A model generated the notes under the pieces. The model saw only the letters and a list, made by a program, of their open reading frames with translations, searched no databases and was not told where the DNA came from. Below are positions 45,658-58,474 of a stretch of DNA of 64,000 bases, in pieces. The DNA comes from Lepas anatifera (taxonomy: Eukaryota; Arthropoda; Thecostraca; Lepadidae): contig JAOTON010001526.1 in the NCBI GenBank assembly GCA_034440635.1, forward strand, positions 3,419,001 to 3,483,000. The letters are read 5' to 3'. Position 1 is the stretch's first letter, and each line of letters opens with the position of its first letter. Both the position numbers and the translations under genes were made by a program.

Positions 45658-48600
45658 GTTTGCTTCCTTGCCATGACTCTCTGACAGACAGGACACTCAG
45701 CTGTGTCATCGGCAGAGGGCCGAGGTCATGTCCGTATCGTTAGCCCCACCATCAACGCCGCTCCGACTGCCAACTTCTCCATCGTCATGCCGGCAAACAG
45801 TTGAATGAGGTGCGTTAGCACACACGCCGCAGGTTATGAGTTCGAGATATTGGCCGCTCCGCCATCTGGAGCCACCTGTGCACTCACATCGGCCCTGGTC
45901 CGACAATGTCCCCTCCTGAAGTCCCCTCAGTGGAGGTAGCTGGAGTCGCCTCTGCCAGGTGACATTCCGGCAGCGATGGCGGTGGTCACAGCGGATAGGC
46001 GTCGTTCGCGCAGGCATGCACAAATGAGGCCATCGGTTCCCGACAACAATGACTAGGTACCGAGGACGACGTGAGTGACAGGACAGGGCATGAGGTCGGT
46101 CCTTGCCGAGCGATACGTTATGACAGTGGGCATTGACTAATAGGTATGGCTGTTTCCCATTTTTTGTTAACACATAATGCGACAAGTATGTGAAACCTAA
46201 GACAGAGAAAGTGAAGAATTGATTCAGAAATACCTGTTAACTTCGTTTCCCATGAGAATGAAGAGGCAGAATAGGAAAAGAGTCTGCATTTCTCAAATCA
46301 TACCAGGACTGCATAACTCGAAGCAAGAGAAAGAAAGGTATCATCTCTTGCTGATTGTGATCCAGCAGGGCTTGCCGGTGTACCTTGGCAGATGCGCATC
46401 ACTGACGCCAGAGTGTCTCGGTGCAGGTGTTTGAGTGCCAATTCTCGTTCACCGTCGACAAAAACCGTCGCACATCCAACGATATGATCACATCAGGCAG
46501 TTGAACAGTATCGCAGCAACATCATGATTAATAAGGTCGCCCGACCTCCGCTACAACGGTCTGCACCGTCCCACAATTGATGACCAGCGAATGATCAGGG
46601 CCGTCCTTCTTCGGCATCAACTTAGAGCTCCAGGCCAGCATCGGACACAGGTGGCGCGTGATTTTATCTGACAGTAAGGTCAGGGTGTGGCTATTGAAAT
46701 GCAGCGGCAGCTGAATATGAACGGCCCCACCCGTCCACCCTGCAGCGAAGGTGTGCAGCGCGCTGGTCGTGCAGTGAAGGAAATATTTACATATGCTTTA
46801 TTCGTTGACAGGCTTGAGGCTTGGCTTCCGTCACTTCAACAGAGGAGTAACTTTATAAGTCCATAGTAAAGAGGCCATCTGGGTGTGAGAGTCATTTATC
46901 ATGTGCATCTTAGAGGTGGTCTGGTCTTTATGTGTGTCTAAGAACTTATTAGGTGCACCTAACTGGATTATGCACGCTGGAGTAAAAATGTATTTGCACA
47001 ATAGAGCACAGAATCATTTCCTATCAATGAAATCAGGTCAAGGCCCGCAAGCCCTTCATTTTCTGCAACAACAAAAAAGTATAAAACGGCTGTGCATCCC
47101 AAATTCAACTCCGACTCTCGGCTGGTCACAAACAAAGCGCAGTTCACACGCGAGTCAAAGCCGTCGCACGCTGCTAACGCGCCGGCGTCCGAGTAACAAA
47201 ACGCGCACCTCAACCGCCGGAGAACAATCGGGCGCCCGGTGTGCCAGCATCACGCCCGCTACCGAGCCGTGCCGCAGTGTCACGTGCGGTCGCAACCTCC
47301 GACCCCTGCCGCACGCCGACCGTGCCTGGATTTCGCGCCCGTAATTGGGCCCGACTCTCCGGTGGTAATTGTTGAATGTGTCGAGCACGTATCACGTGAC
47401 CTCAGGTGACCCCTGGCCGCTCGCGTGTGGCCAATCACCGGCCAGCGGGTTCAGATCACCGATGCAGATGTTTGTCCCGGGTGTGAAAATAGGGTCAAAC
47501 GCATCTTAGATTGGATGTCATAGCGGACCGCGGCGTTTTTGTCGGTGTTCCGAGGCGATGAAGCTCAAGCGGTCACGCCACGCGTCGCGCCTACCTGATT
47601 TAAGAGGGCGACGACTGGGGAGTGTTCATTAGAGGCTATGAATGCATGCAGTGGACTCAGGATTCAGCGGGTTGCCATGGACAGAATTTAGAGAAGCGAC
47701 GCAACGTGTGAAGTATGCACCGATTACCCTGTAACGCTTAGTTTGCGGGATATATTGAATGTCGTGGTACTAAGTGATGTGATGAAGGAATATGATTAAT
47801 TTCCGAATTTCTAGGTCTATCGCTCAGACAAAAATATACTAAGTTCGGGAAATACCAGCGAGAAAATGACCGCAGTCAGGTCAGAAAAAGTTCGACCCTG
47901 CCAACAGAGTTTATGAAAATCTGTGGAAGCCAGAAGATCAAGCATTTCTTCTTTCTCTTTGTATTTTCTTCAAAACTGAGTATGTCACTCATTTAAGTGC
48001 CAATCGGTCCTTCTATATAGTAGGATATCACAGGCTGGTCCTCACCCTACTTATTCTGTCCGTTGGGTTAGGTCATTTTTCTTTCTTGGTAGACCCATAA
48101 ATCCTTTTCTTCTGGGAGGAAATGGCTTACCTCGGGGTACAAATTTGTCAGCATTTGGGATAATAAATTGTTTCTGGCCGCATGTATCTCGAAAATAACG
48201 TACTTTTGTGACCTCCGGTGAGCACAATCAGTGCTACCTACCAGTTGCACTACTTATAAAAATATGTATCCAGCATCTGCCAAGGTCTATCAGTCAGAGC
48301 GCCGCACAAAATATTCAATCCCATGCCACGTTCTCCAAATGCGTTGTACATTTCCGAATTATTTGAGCGAAAAAATAGCGCAAACTATGTGGTGTGTGTG
48401 TGACCGATCTAGTGCCTAAGACGACCCTGTTTGGTCGAGTCTGTGTTTCTGACGTGCTCAGTCAATGCTGAAGAGTCCTGGCTGCGTGAGAAGTGAGCCA
48501 CGGTCCGGTAGCCATCTCCGGCGGTCGTCGTCTGTGCCCATTCACATCGCAGCGAGCCGACCGCTGTCCTGTCCTTGCGCTAACTGCCAGTCCACTTTAC

Positions 48601-48856
48601 AGCCATCATGGCCGCAGGTGATGGTCTGACCAGCTAAATGTGTCGGGCAGGAAAACCAGGTGTCTGCTGCTCTAGTTAATGAAATATTCATCCTCATATT
48701 GGCGATGGTCAAGATGCGTGCTCACTGCTCACGCGGGCGATGGTCATATAATCGCGTTGCTTACCGTTATCTTTAATTCGCATTTGCAGTGCATTCCTGA
48801 ACGGGAGAATTAGCCATTAGAGCGTTATACTTTCGTATCCATACTCCTACAAACAT

Positions 48857-49085
48857 AGGTCGATCCAGGGTCACGCCCTACCCGCGATCGACCCTCGGCA
48901 CCCCTAAAATGGTCACAGCACTGCCCTGAAAGTTCGATGACACCCACCTAAAATTTCGCCTCCCAACCGCTCCCCCTAGGATGTCAGAATCGGTTCCGCT
49001 TCGATAGGATTTGACTTTGGCGCTCACCTGATAGATCGTGCCGTCAAAAATTGGCGTCCCCCCTGCCCCGATCATAAGCCTCCCT
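48857..49085. mobile_element. Relic of GGCGGATCC-ended element
   Basis: Starts GGTCGATCCAGGGTCACGCC and shares ordered phrases (CCTAAAATGGTCACAGC, GGATGTCAGAATCGG) with the segment at 54068-54298. The ends are eroded. Confidence 0.4.
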
Positions 49086-49539
49086 CCCCGATCAGCAATC
49101 CTGAATCCTGAAGGTTAAGCCTAACCAATGTGCAAAAGCACTGAATATTAGGAATCTCTTTGAGCCTTTGCCAGGGATTTTTCTTATTCCCTAGCTTATT
49201 GCCCTGATTTTGATGAAATAATTTTTATTCTCGCCTCAGAAGGACAGGTGATTGTGATACGTAGTTTTGACTTTCGGACAGTGATCTGGTAGAATGAGAG
49301 TGTAAAATACTGCTACGCTCACTGAATATTGATTTCGGCATTAATCGTGAGCAATTTATGTTTCCGCTCAGTTTGTTTTTGTATGTCTAACTATGGTGTT
49401 TTGTTTTACATATATTTACTGACGCGGGGCTGACAAGTCGTTTAATAGGTAGTGTCTCAATTTAATGCAGTGACTGTAACAATGATTGCACACAATGAAA
49501 AAAAACACGATTGCCTGGATTCTGTTATGAAGTCGCAAG

Positions 49540-49712
49540 GGGATGAAGCGGCGCAGTAGTTGCACGTCGGGCCTTCGCACTGCTGGCCTGGGTTCCAATC
49601 TCGAGTGGGAATGCTGAATAAGGGACTTCCTGATCCCAGCATGCCTGTTTAACAGGGCCAGAGAAGGCGGGGCCAAGTAACCTCAGCAGTTGGTGCGTCG
49701 TAAAACCCCAGG
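49540..49712 (+). mobile_element. tRNA-derived SINE
   Basis: Head with GAAGCGGCGCAGTAGTTGCA (box A region) and GGGTTCCAATCTC (box B), and a body ending CAGTTGGTGCGTCGTAAAAC. Same tail family as the SINE at 14860-15040. Confidence 0.65.
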
Positions 49713-49893
49713 GCCTCTTCACGATGTCGCATTAATGACCCATGTGTAAATAGAGAACCACAGGGGCGTGCGCCACGATAAATAACGGCGTGCAAGACCG
49801 ATACCGACTGATGCATGCAATTCCAATATGCATATCCTGACTCTGCCTACCCTGTACCCTTTCACCTTCCGTTCATCGTTTCCCGCGCTCATC

Positions 49894-49899
49894 CACCTC

Positions 49900-49944
<45 letters not shown>
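49894..49944. repeat. CT microsatellite followed by CA repeat
   Basis: A run of CT dinucleotides with one CCC interruption passes directly into CACACACACA. Confidence 0.85.
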
Positions 49945-49948
<4 letters not shown>

Positions 49949-50448
49949 ACTTCAAGATCGAGGAACAGTACAAGGCAGCCGGATGTGCCGACATCAGCAC
50001 CGCGCCCGTTGCCGCACGATCGTGGTCGTGGTGGAGAGAGAGCGACGGTGGGATCAGCTCCGCCCCAGCGCCCCTGCTGCCGGTAAATCACCGCCCGTCG
50101 CCAGCGACGGTCACCGCTCTCCCGCCGCCCGGCCGGACCGCGCCGTCGCCGACGCGTGACGTCACGACATCGGAGAGCGGGATCTGAGCAGCCGCTCCGA
50201 ATCGGCCGTCCAGAACAAGGGAGAGGGACTGCGGTGTCGGGTGGGAGCTGGGCAGCTGCAGCCAGGCGGCGGCATGATCCTGGCAGAGGGAATAGGGTGT
50301 CTGCCCGCTGATGTAGGATAGGTGAGCAGATGAACAGCCCGATCGATTCTACTTTGTATAGACAGAAACGAAATGCCAGCAGGGGCCACAGTCGCGGACA
50401 ACAGTGCTTATTTTAGAACGCTAATATACCGCAATATGTGGTACTCAC

Positions 50449-50746
50449 TCGTTGGGGTTGTTGTTGTTGTACTTGGCGGCGAGGCTGCGCATGAAGTCGC
50501 TGTAGTTTCTGGGCGGCATCGCCTGCGGCTGGCTGGCGGGCGGTGCCGGCGGCGCCGTCTGCGGACTCTGGCGCTCCTGCGGCGAACGCTGCGAGCCCAG
50601 TGAGCGCGGCGAGCCGCTGGGGCTACGCTCGGGCGTGCTGCTCTCCCTCTTGACGTCCAGCGAGTCCAGCGTGCGCTTGCGGCGTCGCTTGACGGCGGGG
50701 GTGAGGCTGAGGCCGGCCGGCAGTTCCGCCGACTCCGACTGGGAGT
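50449..50746 (-). pseudogene. Copy B exon 2
   Basis: Same 298-base length, splice sites and phase as copy A exon 2, with five substitutions (four silent, one Ser to Asn giving NNNNPNE). The frame is intact here. It is listed as pseudogene only because it belongs to the frameshifted copy. Confidence 0.75.
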
Positions 50747-51237
50747 CTGAGGCGCAGAGAACGGCCGGTTAGACGGCTCTGGCTTCGGCACGAGGAGGCA
50801 GGGAAAGTTACGGTTATAGGTTTTTGGTCAAAATTTTGGCCCCGGCGCCGGTCCCATCGCCGGCATGACCTACATGCACAGAGGCAATGCGCACAGGCAT
50901 GCACAGAGGCAAAGGTAAGTTCCGACATTGGTTCCGGAACGGAAAGACAAGTTCATATAGACAGTTGAACTTTGCAATAGCCTTATTTCTGAAGCTAGAG
51001 GCTGGATGATATTGATGAATGATCTGAGCGGGGAATCATGGCCGTGTATGGGCATGTAATTTGGAGACAAAAGATAAGCCATTGCTTTTTAAGAAGAAAA
51101 AAATCGTTGAATTATATGTATCAGTGTTCATTCAGTGTACTCATTGGCCAGCTGGAAAGGTACAAAACCAAACCAAAATCCTTGACATAGAAAACGGGAA
51201 AATTTAAAGGATATATTAAAACTGCTCCAACGCTTAA

Positions 51238-51686
51238 AGGGAATGTGGCACCTTGGTCGAATCCTGGAATTTAGTGAAATTAGGCGTACTTTTAGCCAAA
51301 AATAATGAAACCACTCATGATTTCTCTGAAAAATGTACAATAAGCTCAATATTTTGTTTTTAAAAATACTCCTCTAGAAAAAGAAACAAATATCAGCCTG
51401 TGGATGATGTCACGATCTGGCAACCACTACCATACTTGAAACGCTTCAAGGGCTTCGATTGGCTGATGCTCCTCGGGACGTCAGCATATGTCGTCACACC
51501 AGTAGCTCACAACAATGGCGGCCGGCGACGGGGGCTGATGGGGGCTGGTGTCAGGTAGGTATTAGCTTTTTTCTACGGAAATATTGAGTTCCAAGACAAA
51601 TGAAATATGAAGTACCGGGTTTTCCGACTTTTTTTACAACTTGGCTATCTCAGTTAAAATCACGTTGTGAAGGTGCCACATTCCCT
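51238..51686. mobile_element. 449-bp TIR element with TTAA flanks
   Basis: Starts AGGGAATGTGGCACCTT and ends with its exact complement AAGGTGCCACATTCCCT, flanked by TTAA on both sides (51234-51237 and 51687-51690). TTAA duplication is typical of piggyBac-type insertion, although the terminal bases are not the usual piggyBac CCC. A TA duplication with a longer TIR is the alternative. Non-autonomous. Confidence 0.75.
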
Positions 51687-54067
51687 TTAATTTCGGATGC
51701 CCAGACACCCCAAAAGTGATACAAATCCACGCCCCTAGTCTTTCTCGCAATAAGTGACATCGTGTTTCGCGACCAGCTACTCCACAGAGCGGCCGAGCCA
51801 CACAGCGAGCGGTACAGCGGTGCGATGCGGCCTCACGACTGCGACTGCGTCCCATCAAGAAACCCACGAAGCATGTCTGACAGTCCAGCGGGTGACCGTT
51901 TGCCTCCCTGTAGCGTGCACGCCCGTTTTGTTCCTCTAGCCCCTTCTGTACTTCCTATGGCAGTTGTGAATTCGGTGGCCGAATTTTCCACGTACTATGC
52001 TCGTATGTCCCCAATGTACTTCTGTGCGATCTTGTAGTGAAGAGAATAGACGTGTGCATATTGTCTCTGGGCCTCAAATTTGATTAGAGCATGCTGCATC
52101 GGACCAGGCGGACATTGAGCAAACGTGTAGCAAGTGCTCATGGTCGCGCTCTTCATGCCCACACGCAATGCGTGTCTCCCTGCGTTTGGTTTTCTATATT
52201 TATGATTGATACATTTCTTAATTGGGAATCTGAGCCGAAATCAGTTAAATCAGGATATTCGTGCTGCTTACCAAAGACACTAATACAGTTGAGAGAATCT
52301 AAGAACCTTTTCAACTGAGAGTCTGAGCCGAAGATCAGTTGAACTCAGAGTAACCGTGTAACAAAGACATTGAATGATTATCATGATGACATTGATGGTG
52401 GATCTAAGGTATCGTACTTACATACCAAGTGTTTCTGTACATTTTTCCATCAAAGTTACATGAGCTCTTCCATGAATGTACATACTCAGCATTTCCATTG
52501 ACTATCACCACCAAAAGTATGAGTATCCCAGCCGTATGCCAGCCGTAGCCCAGTATCCCAAAAGGTATCCCAGCCGTATACAAACACTCTCAGATACTGA
52601 GTTACTCCAGCACTGAAACCCGAAGAGAACGGACGCCTTCGGCTGGACGCAGTTTTAAACCAGCGCGGCAGCTGTCTGGTCGTGTTTTGGGCGCCCACCC
52701 CAGCTAAAACAATGCAGGTCAGGGCATCGGCGGCCCACTAGTGTATGCGCGCGCGAGTAATGACCAACAAGGTGTGGTCCCCGAATGGGAGGGCGGGCCG
52801 GGCGAACGGACCGCTCGGCCGGAGCCGCGCGCCTTTTGTAATTACCGTGGGTGGTTTCATGCATGGGTTAACGTAACTGGCGGGGCGCCTTCTACACTAA
52901 TTGGATGACAAGTAAACAGAAGAGACGATTTACTCGAGTGATTAGCTAAGTGCGGCAGTGTGTTCCGAGGTCTGAGCGTGATATGTGTTGGGTGGTGCCG
53001 AACGCTGTTTATGCTGAAACCACCAGGTACATGTTAAAGGAGATGCTACAGCTCTTGTGGCTCTTGTACATCATAAACAGCTATTTAGAAACTCATTGCA
53101 TTCAGAATAAGCCAGGCAATAGCGAATGAATTGGATCAATCCATTTTCCTTTGGAGTTTGGACTGAAGAGTTGTCATCAGCTGTCACAAGTGGCTAATTG
53201 CAGACCCTTTCTGACAGCCGCACGTGCCTGATTAGTGTCAGTTGCAGTGTGCAGCGTGATGAAGACACTGATCGGCCACGTTGCGCCGGCGCGGGCCCGT
53301 TTCTCCGCAGTGGAAGCGTGCTGGCGGTCGATAGAGCAGTAGTGCACGAGCTGGCCGGCCGTAACTGTCGGCGCGTGCCGCCGATGATGGCTGTCGGCAC
53401 CAATGGTCGGCTCACTATTCACGGTACTAACCGGGCCGTGAGTTGGGGAGTGCCGTCCGTCGTAACCTGGCGGCCACCAGCACGGCAAGCCGACAGCCAT
53501 TACAGCAGCGGGGAGGGGGCATGGAGGGCCGCCGCCCGGCTCTTCATGATGCTTTCGTAACTGTACTTCCGGGGCTCCGTGTATGGTGGAATTTGTGACG
53601 ATACGTGTGCTTTCTTTTTCTGGAGGAAGCGTTACTTTTCTATGTTTTTATTGTCCTTGGGAGAAAATGTTGAAAATGTTGTTGAACATGACAATGCAAC
53701 ATAAAACGACAGAATGTAGGATATATTTCATTTGTTGCTACCTTTACGGGAAACTGTGCAATGCTACATGTTAAGAAATATGTGCACTGTTCAAACCCAA
53801 AGAAAAAAGAATTCTTTTAAAAATCAAAGTGTCACGTAAACTTCATACAATTTCCCGGGGGAAAAATGCAAAAAATTACGGCGATACGATGCATGAGATA
53901 AATCTCCGAATAATCAATGCGGAGGTAAGACTGGGTTTCAAGTGAGTACGAATAACTGTTTGTGAAGTAAACATTCTGAAACAGTAAGGTATGCGGTAGT
54001 TGTTGGGTTGGGCCAGCAGCCTTCTTCTGAGGTGTATGTTCTTCTGTTACAGACTAATGTGAAGACA

Positions 54068-54298
54068 TGGGCGGATCCAGGGGGCGAGCACATGCCTCCC
54101 CCTTCTGATCGAACCTGTGAGCCCCGTGAAATGGTCACGGCGCCTCTTGAAATGCCGCTCCCACCAGGATGTCAGTATTGGCTCCCGCTCCCCCCCGCGA
54201 TAGGAGTTGGTGCCCACGTGGTAGATTTTAGCGCTTCCCCCGGTTTACAAGGCGCCCTTTTCGACTATGTACCCCCCTCCCGATTGGAAGTTATGGAT
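54068..54298. mobile_element. GGCGGATCC-ended TIR element
   Basis: Begins ATGGGCGGATCCAGGGGGCG and ends GGAAGTTATGGATCCGC, with C-rich inner flanks. Same family as 26937-27318 and 48857-49085. Confidence 0.5.
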
Positions 54299-57200
54299 CC
54301 GCTTATGTGCGAATAACCATATGGTGATGTTTCTCGGGGTGTAAATGTGGGACAGGTTCATCCTGGCTAGTGTGGTGAGGCGTCTTCGATTGCCATTTTG
54401 AAGTGTGAGAAGTAAAAAAGTCGCATCTTGCAGACCGTCCATCGTTTAGCATCCAGTCGTCATCCAAACGAACACTTGGTGAGAAACCGACGTCGGCAGC
54501 CGCACGCAGCATTGCCACCACCTTTGCAGACGCAAACTGACCAGATGACGCGTTTTCTTCTTTCATGTCATTAACAAGATGAGTAATAGCAGGACTATTC
54601 GGCCCCCACAATATTCGTCATGGCAGCCTTACCTTCTCTGCGGGTATACCTTTCTGCGGGTCATTTATAAGTGCGAGGAGAGCTCCAGCTGGCATAAGAA
54701 AAGCTTATCACAATTAGCTCCACGTTCACGTATGAGCACAGGGCTGTTCTGTCAGGGCCGCATCAGACAGCCTCGATCCCGTGGCTGGAAGCTCCAACCA
54801 CAGACATCTCCGAGCACGATTAAGGCATGCACTGCAGTTCACTTAGAGCGGGCTGCTTCTGTCAGTCATTTCCAGCGCTTAGTACAACTGTCAGGTAGGG
54901 ATGACAGAATGGTCATACGAAGTATTGATTTGAGAAGTGATGTCGTTTCTCTTCTCCCTGTGAAAGTCTATCGTGAGGCATTACACGGTAAAGCTCTTGT
55001 AAGAACTACCTAATAGTTCCAAATCATACCGTTTAACTATCGATTAAACTGTGTATTATCCACAACAGACGATAAAAACCTTAGGAATCCCGTTTTCAGG
55101 GACCGCGCAGCCACGACGCGTGCAGTCGTGGCGGCAGAGACAAAAGTGGCTGGCGGCCACCCGTCCCGGTTGCAGGCTGGTAAGCCAAGGCCACCGCCGC
55201 GGTGGACGGCGGCGGCTGGAGCTGACCTTTTGCTCGGAACCGGCCGCGCCGCGACGCTGATTCTGACGTTTTTCCACGGCAAAACGTGGCCGCCGCGGCG
55301 CGCCGATCCGGCTCAGCCAAATTATCAGATCGGTGTCAAGGAGACCCGCTGACCGCTGGCCGGCCCGGCGACCTTGGCGGACTGCACCGACTCAATTTGC
55401 AATGTGGCCTGCAACTGAAATCCAAGTTCAAGAATCTAGCTGCGAGTCATAGCTTGCCAGGCAACGGCTGGTTTTGTAAAACCGGATTTTATTGCTTGGT
55501 TTGAATTTTCAGGGAAAATGTCATAGTTCACGTTTCCAAAAGCAATGGAGGTTCGGGAAATTACCCTCCAATATACGAATATGTCTTGAAGCATAAATAT
55601 TCAAAAAGATATAGCTCCTTCAATCCCTGATGCACCGTTATCCAAAGTGGTGAGAGTCATGAGTGCACATAAAGATTGCAAAGATTTGGGTGATTTTCTT
55701 ACATTTATGGACGGGAAACTTCATCCTATTATCTAATCCAGCTGCTGAACAATAAGCACTGAATCTCAAGCGTCCTGGCTTGGCATGGCTTGGCTTGACT
55801 TATATTTCAACAAGGGACTTTTGCTGGAAGGGAAGGAAACCAAGGGAAGATGCTAAAAGAATAGGCCAAATCATGAAATGAAAGCTATCCACTAATACAT
55901 CGAAAAATCACCCAAGTCTGTGCATCTTTAATGCTCATGGATCAAATTATTGCCAAACCCTGGGAGTAAAAACCTAGGGCCTGGAATGCCTGATGGGAAT
56001 GCCAAGGTAGAGATTTAGTTGAAAAGTACGGCGGATTAACAATTTCATGCCATAAATAACGTGTATTAGTTCTAGGTCTTAACACATTGAACGATGGTTT
56101 TTATGATTGGGAAAAGAACATAGTACGGTTTTGTCGTGGACATATCGCTCTTGTTTAAGTAGTTACTCATGACAGTCCACAACGTTTCCCTCGACATTTT
56201 TGCCACTACCAAGTCCTTGCCCTCATTGATGCAATTGCTAAGATCTTTACAAATATTCGTGGGATCAGCTGAAGCTCTAATAACGGGCTCAACATCGTGC
56301 ACAGACTCTTATGTCAGCATGTTAGAAGCATACAATCATTCCTTACATCAAGGTAATATTCCTGAATCTTGAGCACACACACATATTGCACGTTTATATG
56401 GCTCTATACGACCAAAAGGAAAAAGGTAAACATTCTCAAGGCACATCTAACGCGAAAGTGCAACCACACTTCGGGCTTAAGGGTGAGCCTTCAAATGACG
56501 TCATATCACTGATATGGACATCCGGGAACGCCGACAAATGTTTTCAAAAAGACTCACTAACAAGCCAAAGAATGATGAATAGGTACAAGGATAACGATAG
56601 TGAAAGAGGGCAAAAGAGGAATGAAAGAGGCAGGACGAGATCGAATCTAGATTAGGTTTCTTTCACTCAATCTCAGCGTTTGGTTTTAGTTAATGTTAAA
56701 CTGAAACATGCTTGCTGGAAGACACGCAACTATGGTCATTTGTTCAACTCTCCACCAAAACAATCATTAGGGATGGAAGCACGACTGGATGCTAACTCTA
56801 TCGTGATGACATTGTCATTAGACTGGTGAGCATGGCGAGAAAATTCGAAAAAAATAAAGGAAACCAATTGACCGATACTTACAAGGTTTGGTTGTTACTT
56901 GTTTTGTGCTTTTCGAAATGGAGAGAGCAGTTACCCTAAAAAATGACCTTATCGCCTATGCCACGGCCGTCGCGATGAGAGTTACCTCGGGTCAAGCTAA
57001 GTGATGTGGCGGTCAATTAAGTACATCGTTGATATTTTGATTAATAACCATATAGACAGGCTGTCCCAAGAGTTCATCGTGCGCGGCATTGAAATACAAG
57101 TGCTCCTCTGAAAATATTGCTAAATAATAAAAAACTATAACACTTTTCGTATATATTCCTTAATTCTGTTACTGCTTCAGTCAGAAGTTCATTCAACCCA

Positions 57201-57402
57201 AGTAGCCATTTCCATCCTTCTGAACGATTAGACATGAAGAGCAAGTAATTGAAGTACAGCAAGCAAGCACAGTACTTTTTCGCCAACAGCACTATCCATT
57301 CACAAACAGGCACAACCTGCGCGATCCGGAAATGCCGAGTCCAGATATACATCTCTGTGTGTAAGACCGGGTCATGCCGGCGCAGCACCCTGTCTTTCAG
57401 CT

Positions 57403-58263
57403 GCAGTCACAGTCACATTAGTCACCATCACAGCAGTCACTGTCACATCGGTCCAGTCACAGCGGTCCCAGTCACAGCGGTCCCAATCACAGCGGTCACA
57501 GTCACAGCGGTCCCAATCACATCGGTCCAGCCACAGCGGTCCCAGTCACAGCGGTCCCAATCACAGCGGTCACAGTCACAGCGGTCCCAATCACATCGGT
57601 CCAGCCACAGCGGTCCCAGTCACAGCGGTCCCAATCACAGCGGTCACAGTCACAGCGGTCCCAATCACAGCGGTCACAATCACAGCGGTCCCAATCACAG
57701 CGGTCACAATCACAGCGGTCCCAGTCACAGCGGTCCCAATCACAGCGGTCACAGTCACAGCGGTCCCAATCACAGCGGTCATAGTCACAACAGTCACTGT
57801 CACAGCGGTCACAGTCACAGCAGTCACAGTCACAGCGGTCCCAATCACAGCGGTCACAGTCACAGCGGTCCCAATCACAGCGGTCCCAATCACAGCGGTC
57901 ACAATCACAGCGGTCCCAGTCACAGCGGTCCCAATCACAGCGGTCACAGTCACAGCGGTCCCAATCACAGCGGTCATAGTCACAACAGTCACTGTCACAG
58001 CGGTCACAGTCACGTAGTCACAGTCACAGTGATCCCAGTCACAGCAGTTACAGTCACATTAGTCGCAGTCACAGTGGTCACAGTCACAGTGGTCACAATC
58101 ACATCGGTCCCAGTCACAGCGGTCGCAGTCACAGCGGTCACAATCACAGCGGTCCCAATCACAGCGGTCACAGTCACAGCGGTCACGTCACAGCGGTCAC
58201 AGTCACAGCAGTCACAATCACAGCGGTCCCAGTCACAGCGGTCACAGTCACAGCGGTCACAGT
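57403..58263. repeat. 15-bp minisatellite, about 57 units
   Basis: Units CACAGCGGTCCCAAT and CACAGCGGTCACAGT alternate with rarer variants. A block of about 200 bases (57711-57810 region) recurs near 57911-58010, so there is higher-order duplication. Because 15 is a multiple of three, a 372-residue frame (57249-58367, His/Ser/Gly/Pro/Asn rich) stays open, as do - strand frames. I see no other sign of coding. Confidence 0.9.
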
Positions 58264-58445
58264 GCGGGCCGGCCACAGTGTCCGCTTCCAGAGCCAGTCG
58301 AGCTCAAAGGGCTCAAAGGTCCGTGTCAGTGGCAGAGGTATGGAAAGGCTTCTCCTATATATCTTAATGGTTGCGAGCTACATTTTTATGAAAAGCAAAG
58401 CTCTGGTGTTATCAACGAAAATAGACCGAACTTGTACTATGTGAG

Positions 58446-58470
58446 TATGTATGTATGTATGTACATACAT
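58446..58470. repeat. TATG microsatellite and palindrome
   Basis: ATGTATGTATGTACATACAT forms a self-complementary stretch just before the SINE-like head that opens the 34-bp array. Confidence 0.7.
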
Positions 58471-58474
58471 CAGC

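Larger units (their letters stand above)
40912..50448 (-). other. First visible intron of copy B (9.5 kb)
   Basis: Contains the conserved block 41660-41944, a 29-bp tandem (41073-41205), a 602-bp TIR element, an AGGTCA-rich repeat, GC islands near 44460-44780, 45100-45370, 45700-46090 and 47100-47450, CT microsatellites at 45611-45654 and 49894-49937, a SINE and a TIR-family relic near 48.86 kb. No additional exon is recognised. Confidence 0.45.
50747..57250. other. Stretch upstream of copy B exon 2 without recognised gene
   Basis: Only the first 31 bases next to the exon match copy A. GC-rich islands occur near 52680-52860, 53180-53560 and 55090-55400. TIR elements lie at 51238-51686 and 54068-54298. 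The equivalent of copy A exon 1 was searched for by eye and not found. Open frames are short and unrecognised. Confidence 0.45.
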
